Made by a program: the position numbers and the translations under genes. This document shows, piece after piece, positions 33,342 through 41,043 of a stretch of 43,214 nucleotides of DNA; the stretch's first letter is position 1; the number at the start of each line of letters is the position of its first letter. Source of the stretch: an uncultured bacterium (lineage in GTDB: Bacteria > Verrucomicrobiota > Kiritimatiellia > CAIVKH01); contig CAIVKH010000317.1 in assembly GCA_903906425.1 (NCBI GenBank), forward strand, positions 1 to 43,214. Direction: 5' to 3'. Under the pieces are notes generated by a model. It searched no databases and was not told the origin of the DNA. It was given only the letters and a program-made list of their open reading frames with translations.

Positions 33342-34658
33342 TTATTTCTCGAACCGGATTCGCGCGGATTTGGCGTGGGCTTCGAGTTGTTCGACCTGCG
33401 CGAAGGTTTCAATGACGGGCAGCACGTCCTGAAGATCGGCGCGGGTGAACGAAATATAGCTGGTGCGGCGGCGAAACGTCTCGACGGTGAGGCCGCTGAA
33501 CAGCGCGGCGGTTCCGCCGGTGGGCAGGACGTGACTCGGTCCGGCGACGAAATCGCCGGCGCATTCGGGCGTCCACGGGCCGATGAATACCGCGCCGGCG
33601 CGTTTGACTTTCTTGAGCCACATGCGCGGCTCGCGGACGATGACTTCGAGATGTTCGGGCGAGAAAAGGTTGCAGAGGTCCATGCCGACATCGAGATTGT
33701 CCACAATGGCGATCAGGGCGTTTGCCGGCAGGTCGCGCAGAAGCTGTTCCCATCGCGGCAACGCGCCGGCCTGCTTGGGCAGTTCGTCGGCGACGGCGTA
33801 GGCGAGCTGCTGGCTGGGCGTGACGAGCAGTGCTTTTTCGTGGCCGGTTCCGTGTTCGAGCTGGGCGAGCATGTCGGCGGCGAGGTGTTTCGCGACGGCG
33901 GTGTCGTCGGCGAGGATCGCGACTTCGCTCGGGCCGGCGACCATGTCGAGATCAACCTGACCATAAATGAGACGCTTGGCGGCGGTGACGAACGGGCCGC
34001 CGGGGCCGACGATCTTTTGCACCTTGGAAATTGTCTTCGTGCCGTACGCCATTGCACCGATGGCCTGGATTCCGCCGATGCGATAAATCTCCGTCGCGCC
34101 GGCGCGGTCGAGGGCGTAGAGCACATCGCTGTTGACCTTGCCGCCTTTTTCGGCGGGCGTGCAGGCGACGATTTCCTGGACGCCGGCAACCCTGGCGATG
34201 GAGGCGGTCATGATTGCGGTCGAGGCCAGCGGGGCTGCGCCGCCGGGGATGTACACGCCGACGCGGTCATACGGCACAAATTGTTCGCCGAGCAATCCGC
34301 CTTTCGGGCTCAGGAGGTTCCAATCTTTCCGCAGCCCGGCCTTCGCGAATTTACTGACGCGGCTGATGGCCTCCTCCACGGCGCGCTTGAATTCCCCCGA
34401 TGCCTTTTCCATCGCGGCCATGCGCTCGGCCTTCGTGACGACAAATTTCGCCGGGGCAATCTTCATGTCGTTGAATTTTGCGCTGGCATCGCTGACGGCG
34501 GCGTCGCCGCGCATGCGGATGTCTTCGAGCACCTCGCGCGCGGTGGCCTCTGCCTCGGGCACAAACGCGGGCCGGCTCAAAAAATCGGTGACGAGATCGG
34601 AGGGCGCGTTGGGCGACCACTTCGCGATTTGAATCTGGATATTTTTCAGTTCGTTCAT
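33342..34658 (-). CDS. hisD: Histidinol dehydrogenase
   Basis: The 438-residue NAD-dependent enzyme performs the last two steps of histidine synthesis. Family blocks are 'VGVYIPGGAAPLASTAIMTASIARVAGV', 'YRIGGIQAIGAMAYGT', 'KIVGPGGPFVTAAKRLIYG', 'VDLDMVAGPSEVAILADD', 'DMLAQLEHGTGHEKALLVT', and 'LFSPEHLEV'. Length is normal. It starts 16 nt after the zinc-ribbon gene stop and precedes hisC by 15 nt, so hisDC is co-transcribed with two small envelope genes. Confidence 0.95.
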   Translation of the reverse strand: MNELKNIQIQIAKWSPNAPSDLVTDFLSRPAFVPEAEATAREVLEDIRMRGDAAVSDASAKFNDMKIAPAKFVVTKAERMAAMEKASGEFKRAVEEAISRVSKFAKAGLRKDWNLLSPKGGLLGEQFVPYDRVGVYIPGGAAPLASTAIMTASIARVAGVQEIVACTPAEKGGKVNSDVLYALDRAGATEIYRIGGIQAIGAMAYGTKTISKVQKIVGPGGPFVTAAKRLIYGQVDLDMVAGPSEVAILADDTAVAKHLAADMLAQLEHGTGHEKALLVTPSQQLAYAVADELPKQAGALPRWEQLLRDLPANALIAIVDNLDVGMDLCNLFSPEHLEVIVREPRMWLKKVKRAGAVFIGPWTPECAGDFVAGPSHVLPTGGTAALFSGLTVETFRRRTSYISFTRADLQDVLPVIETFAQVEQLEAHAKSARIRFEK

Positions 34659-34674
34659 AACTCACTCCCCCGCG

Positions 34675-34905
34675 TCATCGCCGGATCGCCTCATTAAAAT
34701 GATCGCACTGCGGGCACCGGGCCATCGGCACGTCGCGCGGATCCACATAAACGTGGTTGCATTTCGCGCAGCGATAAATTTTTCCCGGCGCAGCCATCGG
34801 TTTCGGCCACAACAAGCGGTTCGCGTAATACAAGCCCACCAGCAAAAGCGCAAGCAGGTTGAAACCGAGCAGGCCGACGAACGGCCGGTAGATTTCCGGG
34901 CTCAT
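34675..34905 (-). CDS. Small membrane protein with zinc-ribbon tail
   Basis: The 76-residue protein has one membrane helix (about 9-32, LVLGFNLL-type hydrophobic run then YYANRLLWP) followed by a two-pair cysteine knuckle, C46-x2-C49 and C64-x2-C67 (CAKC...CPQC), a probable rubredoxin-like or zinc-ribbon site. Its ATG overlaps the stop of the upstream TonB-like gene (ATGA), and hisD follows by 16 nt. Function unknown; it may partner with the upstream membrane protein. Confidence 0.75.
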   Translation of the reverse strand: MSPEIYRPFVGLLGFNLLALLLVGLYYANRLLWPKPMAAPGKIYRCAKCNHVYVDPRDVPMARCPQCDHFNEAIRR

Positions 34906-35720
34906 GGCGCGACTCCGCCTTCGCCGGGAATTTTCCGCGTCACGACGCGCGGCGCATCCGGATTGCCGTCGCAGCGAACAACGACACGTCCTTCGCGCGA
35001 TCCGGCGGAACCGAAATTCATCGTCGAAAGCAGCCGGACAAGTTGCTCGTTGAAGTTTGTGACCGACGACGGCTTCGTGAGCATCACGCGTTCGGGCCAG
35101 CCTTGCGCGTCGAGACTGACGCGCGCGGTGGCGTCCCACGATTGCGCATCGGCCCAAACGGAATTCGTTTCGATGGGAACGATCCGCGTCTGCGTGGACA
35201 CACCGGCGAGCTGGCACACCACGACGATGACGGACGACGTCGCGGCGCGCGCCGTTTCGTTTTTGTCAGACGGCCAGTCGAGCGAACGAGCGGCAACCGC
35301 GGCCTCGCCCGGCGTCGTACGCGCGATGCTGGCGACCAGCGACGTGGGCGCGGGCAAGCCGCGCAGCGCGATGTTCGTGTCGAGTGGCGCGGGCGGCGGC
35401 TCGAGGCCGGCGGGACTCAGCGCGCCGCGGCTGAAACCGAGCGGCGTCGGCAGCGCGAAAAGAACCGGCGAAGAAATCGCGCGGGCATCGGACCGCCACG
35501 CTTCCTCAATGTTGACGGGCTTTTCGCTGAGCCAGACCATCCGCGCCGCCGCGGGCACCGGCGGATTTTTACGCGGCTTCACGCTTTCGGCCCAGAACCA
35601 CCAAGCGGTGATTCCAGCAACAACGAAAAGCGCGCTCAGAAAATTCGCGTGGCGATGAATTCGAACGGTCCACGGCCAGAGAAAATCAGGCGAGGCAAGT
35701 TTTTCGGCGCGCGGCGTCAT
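34902..35720 (-). CDS. Membrane-anchored protein with TonB-C-like end
   Basis: The 272-residue product has one membrane helix (about 23-43, NFLSALFVVAGITAWWFWAES), a proline-rich middle, and a C-terminal region (about 185-260) reading 'WDATARVSLDAQGWPERVMLTKPSSVTNFNEQLVRLLSTMNFG'. This resembles the beta-strand and helix pattern of TonB C-terminal domains. I am not certain of the family. ATG 35720 is chosen because it starts a positively charged N-terminus before the helix; heptamer repeats lie directly upstream. Its stop overlaps the start of the zinc-ribbon gene. Confidence 0.6.
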   Translation of the reverse strand: MTPRAEKLASPDFLWPWTVRIHRHANFLSALFVVAGITAWWFWAESVKPRKNPPVPAAARMVWLSEKPVNIEEAWRSDARAISSPVLFALPTPLGFSRGALSPAGLEPPPAPLDTNIALRGLPAPTSLVASIARTTPGEAAVAARSLDWPSDKNETARAATSSVIVVVCQLAGVSTQTRIVPIETNSVWADAQSWDATARVSLDAQGWPERVMLTKPSSVTNFNEQLVRLLSTMNFGSAGSREGRVVVRCDGNPDAPRVVTRKIPGEGGVAP

Positions 35721-35724
35721 CGGA

Positions 35725-35759
35725 AATTTGCGATTTGCGATTGGTGATTTGCGGTTGCG
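35725..35759. repeat. Heptamer array (GATTTGC)n upstream of the TonB-like gene
   Basis: Five 7-mers read AATTTGC, GATTTGC, GATTGGT, GATTTGC and GGTTGCG. They begin 5 nt upstream of the minus-strand ATG at 35720, where the Shine-Dalgarno would be expected. On the minus strand the unit is GCAAATC. Confidence 0.75.
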
Positions 35760-35864
35760 GCCCGCGGGCGGTTCGAGTGCTGGCGAATTCCTCTTCTGTT
35801 CATGGCCAAAATCTACGCAGCACCACCGGCGCGGGCAAGGCCGAGTTCGGCCCCGGCGCGTCAC

Positions 35865-35975
35865 CTCCAATCATTGGAACTTTCCGCCTTCGCCACTTCC
35901 AATCATTGGAAAACAGATGCGCTGGAACTTCCAATGATTGGAAAGTGCGGTTGCAGTTTTTTCCAATCTTTGGAA
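35865..35975. repeat. Palindromic repeat cluster 13 (four copies, divergent gap)
   Basis: Copies start at 35865 (CTCCAATCATTGGAA), 35897, 35929 and 35961 (TTCCAATCTTTGGAA), all at 32-bp steps. The cluster lies in the 295-nt region between the divergent TonB-like and glycosidase genes, 40 nt before the glycosidase start. Confidence 0.94.
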
Positions 35976-36015
35976 GTGTCCGGTTCCGGCGAAATCTTGC
36001 GGAGGAAAATTTGCG

Positions 36016-39000
36016 ATGAAGACATTCCGAAGTTCCGTGTTCGTTTGCGCACTCATCACGCTCGTGGCGGGCGCCCAGCAGGTCGGCGATCTGGCGAAGA
36101 ATTTTGCATCGCCGCCGCCGGCGGCGCGGCCGTGGGTTTACTGGTTCCCGCTCGACGGCAACATCACCAGCAACGGAATCACCGCGGATCTCGAAGCGAT
36201 GGCGCGCGCCGGCATCGGCGGCGTGCTGTACATGGAAACCGAGCAGGGCACGCCGCGCGGGCCGGCGGCATTCGGCGGACACGAGTGGCGCGATCTGATT
36301 AAATTCGCGACGAAGGAGGCGAACCGCCTCGGCCTCGAAATCAACATGAACAACGACGCGGGTTGGTGCGGCAGCGGCGGGCCGTGGATTACGCCGGAAC
36401 TTTCGATGCAGAAAATCATCTGGTCGGAAACCGCCGCGACAGGACCGACGAATTTTGCCGCGGTGCTGGCGCAGCCGAAGGCGAACAAGGATTTTTATCA
36501 GGACATCGCGGTGTTTGCGTTTCCGACGCCGGAGAAGAAAGTTTCGATCGCGCAGCTCAGTGGAAAATCTGCGGCGACGAAAGAGGAAATTCCGCTGCGG
36601 GCGACGTTCACGGAACCGCCGAAGGAAGCCGTCACGCCGCGCGACAAAATTTTGAATCTCACCGACAAGCTCGGCGCGGATGGAAAACTTGCGTGGGATG
36701 TTCCGGCGGGCAAGTGGACGATCCTTCGCGTCGGCCACACGACGACGGGCAAGGACAATCATCCCGCGCCGATGGATGGCCGCGGTCTCGAATGCGACAA
36801 GCTCAGCAAGGAAGCGGCGGACGCGCATTTCAACGGGCTGATGCAAAAGCTGATCGACGATAATGGCCCGCTCGCCGGCAAGACGCTAGTCTCGACGCAC
36901 ATTGATAGCTGGGAGGTCGGCTCGCAAAACTGGACGCCGAAATTCCGCGAGGATTTCAAACGGCTGCGCGGCTACGATCCGATGCCGTTTCTGCCGGTCA
37001 TCGCCGGGATCGTCGTGGACAGCCTCGAAATTTCGGAGCGATTTTTGTGGGACGTTCGGATGACGGTGAACGATCTGCTGATGGAAAATTACGCAGGCGA
37101 ATTTCGCCGGCTCGCGAACAAAAATGGACTGCGGCTTTCGATCGAAGCCTACGACGGATCGCCGACGGATGATTTGACCTATGGAGGCCAGGCCGATGAG
37201 CCGATGGCGGAATTCTGGTCGTGGAGCAAATTCGGCGCGGCCTACAGTTGCACCGAAATGTCGTCCTCGGCGCACGTTTACGGAAAGAAAATTCTCGGCG
37301 CGGAATCTTTCACCGCGAGCAACAGCGAAAAATGGCAGGGCCATCCGGCGATGATCAAGGAACTCGGCGACTGGGCATTTTGCGAGGGAATCAACCGTTT
37401 CGTGTTTCACCGCTACGCGCTCCAGCCTTGGACGAATCGCCCGCCCGGCGTTTCGATGGGACCGTGGGGACTTCATTACGAGCGCACGCAGACGTGGTGG
37501 GAACAGTCGAAGGCGTGGCACGAATATCTCGCGCGATGCCAGTATTTGTTGCAGCAGGGTTTGTTCGTCGCCGATCTCTGTTTCCTCGTTCCGGAAAATT
37601 CGCCGCAGCGATTCAAGTCGCCGGTGAAGGGCAGTCTCGAACGGCCCGGCTACAACTTCGACGGCTGCCCGCCGGAAGTTGTGCTCACGCGCATGAGCGT
37701 GAAAGACGGTCGCATCGTCTTGCCCGACGGCATGAGCTACCGGATGCTCGTGCTGCCGCAAACTGAAATGATGTCGCCGAAGCTGCTCGGCAAGATCAAA
37801 GAGCTGATCGAAGCCGGCGCGACGGTGGTCGGCGTGCCGCCGGCAAAATCGCCGGGCCTGGGAAATTATCCGCAGTGCGATGACGAAGTGAAGAAACTGG
37901 CGAATGAAATCTGGGGCGAAGTGAAATCATCAAACGCCGGCTCGCCGATCATCCGCGCTCTCGGCAAGGGCCGCGTGATTTGGACGGATGAATTGATGCC
38001 GCAGAAAACGATCGCGCGCGAAGCTGCCCCGGTGGCCGGCCTGACGAATGCAAAATGGATTTGGTTGAAAGAAGGAAATCCCGCGGCGAGCGCGCCGCCG
38101 GGACATCGCTATTTCCGCCGCGTGTTCGAGGCGAAAGGCCCTGTCGCGACGGCGACGCTCACGATGTCGGTGGACAATGTTTACGAATGCTGGATCAACG
38201 GCAAGCGTGTCTGCGACAGCGATAATTTCAAGGAGGCCAAAACTGTCAGCGTCGCGAAACTGCTCAAGCCGGGGAAGAACATCATCGCTGTGCTCGCGGA
38301 GAATACGGACACGACACCGAATCCGGCGGGGCTGATCGCGGTGTTGAAAATCAAATATTCCGATGGAAAGTCGGAAGACATCGCCAGCGATGCGACATGG
38401 GAGGCGTCGAAGTCAAAAGATGGCGAATGGAAAACTGATTTTGCGAATAACAACAACTGGACCGCGGCGATGGAGCTTGGTCCGTACGGCATGCATCCGT
38501 GGGGCGAAATCAGCCAGCCGCAGCCGGGGCCGACTGGCGATCCAATTCCGAACATCAACTCGATCATCCCGCTGCTGGCGAACGACGGCGTTCCGCCGGA
38601 TCTCGATTCGACGCCGGGCTTGCGGCACATCCACAAGATCATCGGCGATGCCGATGTTTATTTTGTGGCGAACAAGAATCCGGAAAATGCGGAGACTGTC
38701 TGTTCGTTCCGCGTCGCCGGAAAGCGGCCGGAAATCTGGCATCCCGACACGGGGCGCATGGAGCCGGTTGCGGCATACGAAACGAAAGATGGCGTCACAA
38801 GAATTCCGCTGCGGTTCGAGCCGTCCGGCTCGTTGTTCGTCGTATTTCGTCCGGGCACGAAGGCATTTGATCCGGCGGTTTCTTTCGCGCGCGATGGGTC
38901 GCCGGTGATGCAGCAAACCAGCGCGGGCGGAAAAATTGAAATTCAAAAGGCGATGTACGGCGTGCTGGGCGACGCGGCGAAGACGCGCGACGTGAAGACG

Positions 39001-39885
39001 CAGGTGCAGGCGCTGGTTGATTCAGGCGTCACGAGTTTCAAGGTTGCGAAGATGGCGGAGGATGTTGATCCGGCATTCCAAATCGTGAAGACGCTCGCGA
39101 TTGAATACACGATCAATGGCCAGTCGCTGAAAGCGTCCGCGACCGACACTGAAATGATTTCGCTCGGTAAAAATATTCCGGCGACGGAAGCGACGGCGAC
39201 TCTTCATGTGAACGATGTCGGTGAATTCGTAATCGAGGCCGAGCAGGCGGGGCACTACGAAATCAAGACGGCGGCCGGAAAGACGCTGTCGGCAGACGTG
39301 GCCGCGCCGCCGCCGGTGTTCGATTTCGGCGGCGCGTGGGACGTGAGCTTCGAGCCGAATCGCGGCGCGCCGGCGTCCGCGAAATTCGACAAACTGATTT
39401 CATGGAGCGAGAGCGCCGACGCGGGAATAAAATATTTTTCAGGCCACGCGACGTACCGGAAGAAATTCGAATTCAACGGCGAGATTCCGAAATCGAAGAC
39501 GCGCGTTTATCTCGATCTCGGCAAGGTCGAGGTGATGGCCGAGGTGAAACTGAACGGGAAGGATCTCGGCATTTTGTGGAAGCCGCCCTATCGCATCGAA
39601 GTCACCGACACGGTCAAGGCGGGCGTGAATGAACTCGAAGTGCGCGTCGTGAATCTGTGGATCAACCGGCTCATCGGCGACGAACAATTGACGGAAGACG
39701 GCGACCGCAATGCGAACGGCACGCTGAAATCGTGGCCGCAGTTCGTGCTGGAAGACAAGCCGAGTCCCACCGGCCGGTTCGCGTTCACGAGTTGGAAGCT
39801 CTGGAAGAAAGGCGATCCGCTCGTTCCGTCCGGCCTGCTCGGCCCGGTCACGATGCGCGCGTGCACAATTGCGACGCCGCACTGA
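36016..39885 (+). CDS. Large exported glycosidase, GH106 (alpha-L-rhamnosidase) type
   Basis: The 1289-residue product has a signal peptide (about 1-22). A GH106/PF17132-like catalytic region opens with 'RPWVYWFPLDGNITSNGITADLEAMARAGIGGVLYMETEQG' and includes 'NMNNDAGWCGSGGPWITPELSMQKIIWSE'. From about residue 674 it has a lectin-like domain resembling the N-terminal domain of GH78 rhamnosidases (KWIWLKEGNPAASAPPGHRYFRRVFEA...). From about 1105 to the end there is a GH2-type sugar-binding beta domain ('GGAWDVSFEP', 'VYLDLGKVEVMAEVKLNGKDLGILWKPPYRIEVTDTVKAGVNELEVRVVNLW'). It probably removes rhamnose or a related sugar from plant or algal polysaccharide outside the cytoplasm. ATG 36016 follows GGAGGA by 9 nt. 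Confidence 0.88.
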   Translation: MKTFRSSVFVCALITLVAGAQQVGDLAKNFASPPPAARPWVYWFPLDGNITSNGITADLEAMARAGIGGVLYMETEQGTPRGPAAFGGHEWRDLIKFATKEANRLGLEINMNNDAGWCGSGGPWITPELSMQKIIWSETAATGPTNFAAVLAQPKANKDFYQDIAVFAFPTPEKKVSIAQLSGKSAATKEEIPLRATFTEPPKEAVTPRDKILNLTDKLGADGKLAWDVPAGKWTILRVGHTTTGKDNHPAPMDGRGLECDKLSKEAADAHFNGLMQKLIDDNGPLAGKTLVSTHIDSWEVGSQNWTPKFREDFKRLRGYDPMPFLPVIAGIVVDSLEISERFLWDVRMTVNDLLMENYAGEFRRLANKNGLRLSIEAYDGSPTDDLTYGGQADEPMAEFWSWSKFGAAYSCTEMSSSAHVYGKKILGAESFTASNSEKWQGHPAMIKELGDWAFCEGINRFVFHRYALQPWTNRPPGVSMGPWGLHYERTQTWWEQSKAWHEYLARCQYLLQQGLFVADLCFLVPENSPQRFKSPVKGSLERPGYNFDGCPPEVVLTRMSVKDGRIVLPDGMSYRMLVLPQTEMMSPKLLGKIKELIEAGATVVGVPPAKSPGLGNYPQCDDEVKKLANEIWGEVKSSNAGSPIIRALGKGRVIWTDELMPQKTIAREAAPVAGLTNAKWIWLKEGNPAASAPPGHRYFRRVFEAKGPVATATLTMSVDNVYECWINGKRVCDSDNFKEAKTVSVAKLLKPGKNIIAVLAENTDTTPNPAGLIAVLKIKYSDGKSEDIASDATWEASKSKDGEWKTDFANNNNWTAAMELGPYGMHPWGEISQPQPGPTGDPIPNINSIIPLLANDGVPPDLDSTPGLRHIHKIIGDADVYFVANKNPENAETVCSFRVAGKRPEIWHPDTGRMEPVAAYETKDGVTRIPLRFEPSGSLFVVFRPGTKAFDPAVSFARDGSPVMQQTSAGGKIEIQKAMYGVLGDAAKTRDVKTQVQALVDSGVTSFKVAKMAEDVDPAFQIVKTLAIEYTINGQSLKASATDTEMISLGKNIPATEATATLHVNDVGEFVIEAEQAGHYEIKTAAGKTLSADVAAPPPVFDFGGAWDVSFEPNRGAPASAKFDKLISWSESADAGIKYFSGHATYRKKFEFNGEIPKSKTRVYLDLGKVEVMAEVKLNGKDLGILWKPPYRIEVTDTVKAGVNELEVRVVNLWINRLIGDEQLTEDGDRNANGTLKSWPQFVLEDKPSPTGRFAFTSWKLWKKGDPLVPSGLLGPVTMRACTIATPH

Positions 39886-40352
39886 TCCGCGCTGCACGGA
39901 CCCGAATTCTGTTTCGCGATCTGCCTGGAAAGCAACACCGCGATTCGCGCCGCCTGCGGCCCCAAGCCTCGCGCCAATCCCGCCGGCTTTCTGGCCGGTC
40001 GAAAAAAGTCGCAGCCAAATCGGATCAACTCCGGCTTTAATCAAATGAAATTCCGGCCTCATCAAACCGAGTCCATCGCTCATCATGCCGGGTTTTGCCG
40101 CCATCCATGCGACTCCGGCGCCACTCCCGCGCGCCGGTCGCTCATCGAATGAAATCGGCCGCACGTTCGCAGGAATTCCATCTGTTTTCCTTCTGACCCT
40201 TGGAGCCTCTTTCAAAACAGCCGGAACAGCTATTTCGAACTCAGGAAAACAGGTAAGATTTGAGCGGTGTTCCAGAATATCCCTTGTTTTCTGCCGGTTA
40301 CTGCATTCCTGATTGCCAATTTGACCAGACCGTGACCGGGTTTTGAAAGAAG
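39886..40352. other. 467-bp stretch without a recognisable gene
   Basis: No convincing coding sequence or RNA gene is seen between the glycosidase stop and palindromic cluster 14. It contains a 10-bp inverted repeat CTGTTTTCCT (40182-40191) and AGGAAAACAG (40243-40252) with a 51-nt loop. It also has imperfect repeats of an (A/C)TCCGGC..TCATCAAA-like phrase around 40030-40075. Base composition drops in GC from about 40180 onward, which would suit a promoter or leader region for the pseudopilin genes. Confidence 0.6.
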
Positions 40353-40399
40353 CTCCAATGATTGGAAATTCCGGCCGCGCAAAGTTCCAATCATTGGAA
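40353..40399. repeat. Palindromic repeat cluster 14 (two copies)
   Basis: CTCCAATGATTGGAA starts at 40353 and TTCCAATCATTGGAA at 40385, 32 bp apart, spacer ATTCCGGCCGCGCAAAG. The spacer is close to that of cluster 12 (ATTCCGCCGGCGCAAAC). Confidence 0.94.
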
Positions 40400-40426
40400 A
40401 TGGCGGATGCGTGGGCGGGTTTCGGG

Positions 40427-40459
40427 CTGCCGGCTCGTGGCGGCCGGCGGATTTTTTTT
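40427..40459 (+). terminator. Candidate intrinsic terminator or attenuator upstream of pseudopilins
   Basis: GCCGGC (40429-40434) and GCCGGC (40443-40448) can pair around an 8-nt loop and are followed after GGA by eight T residues (40452-40459). It is one of the few GC-hairpin-plus-T-run structures seen. It lies 71 nt before the first pseudopilin start, so it would end transcripts from upstream or attenuate the cluster. Confidence 0.5.
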
Positions 40460-40501
40460 GTCTTCTCTCTTTCCCTGCCGCGGGGTTTTGGGTAGGAGTT
40501 A

Positions 40502-40517
40502 CTTCAAATATTTGAAG
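40502..40517. promoter_or_regulatory. Perfect 16-bp palindrome overlapping ribosome-binding site
   Basis: CTTCAAATATTTGAAG is a perfect inverted repeat. Its last bases are part of GAAGG (40514-40518), the only Shine-Dalgarno-like sequence before ATG 40530. It could be a protein operator, or, as RNA, a hairpin hiding the ribosome-binding site. Confidence 0.5.
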
Positions 40518-40529
40518 GACGACTTGGGC

Positions 40530-40982
40530 ATGAGAGTTCAGATGCAGGGCAAAACAGGTGGTCGGCGGGCGGGGTTTACGATGATCGAGTTGATGATGGT
40601 GATTCTCATCATCGCAATCCTGGCCGGTTTTGTGCTGGCAATCTCCGGTTATGTCAGCAGGAAGAACGACCGCTCCAAGGCTGCGGCCGACATGGAGAAG
40701 ATCAAGAACGCGCTGGAGGAATTCCGGGTCGTACAAAACCAATATTGGCCCTACACGCAGGACATCAATGACGATGCAAATCGCGTGCTGGACAGGACAT
40801 TCCTGACATGGTTGACAAATCTTGTGGTCAATTGCCCGACGACCGATCCGTGGGGCCGGACATATAAATATACGGCGCGGCCCGGGCCATCGGGGAAGGT
40901 TCTGTCATTCACGCTTCTGTCCTACGGGCCGGATGGCACGAATTCGGCAGATGACGTGTGTTTTTCCCAAGGCAATATGTGA
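40530..40982 (+). CDS. Type II secretion/type IV pilus pseudopilin (GspG-like) 1
   Basis: The 150-residue product has a prepilin signal: a positive leader (MRVQMQGKTGGRRAG), cleavage before Phe in 'G|FTMIELMMVILIIAILAGFVLAI' with Glu at +5, and then the pilin helix. The tail 'TDPWGRTYKYTARPG...FTLLSYGPDGTNSADDV' is the GspG-style motif for the calcium-binding C-terminal loop. It is the first of five consecutive pseudopilin genes and would be a major pseudopilin of an export machine. ATG 40530 was chosen for its fit to a prepilin leader; GAAGG lies 11 nt upstream within a palindrome. Confidence 0.87.
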   Translation: MRVQMQGKTGGRRAGFTMIELMMVILIIAILAGFVLAISGYVSRKNDRSKAAADMEKIKNALEEFRVVQNQYWPYTQDINDDANRVLDRTFLTWLTNLVVNCPTTDPWGRTYKYTARPGPSGKVLSFTLLSYGPDGTNSADDVCFSQGNM

Positions 40983-41043
40983 GAGAGCCAGATCTAAACC
41001 GTCGCAGACCCGCCGAGGAAAAGTTTCATTGCGAGAGATAATC

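Noticed and set aside
40085-40312. A 75-codon frame in the gene-poor stretch after the glycosidase
   Set aside because: No ribosome-binding site, no domain, irregular codon use.
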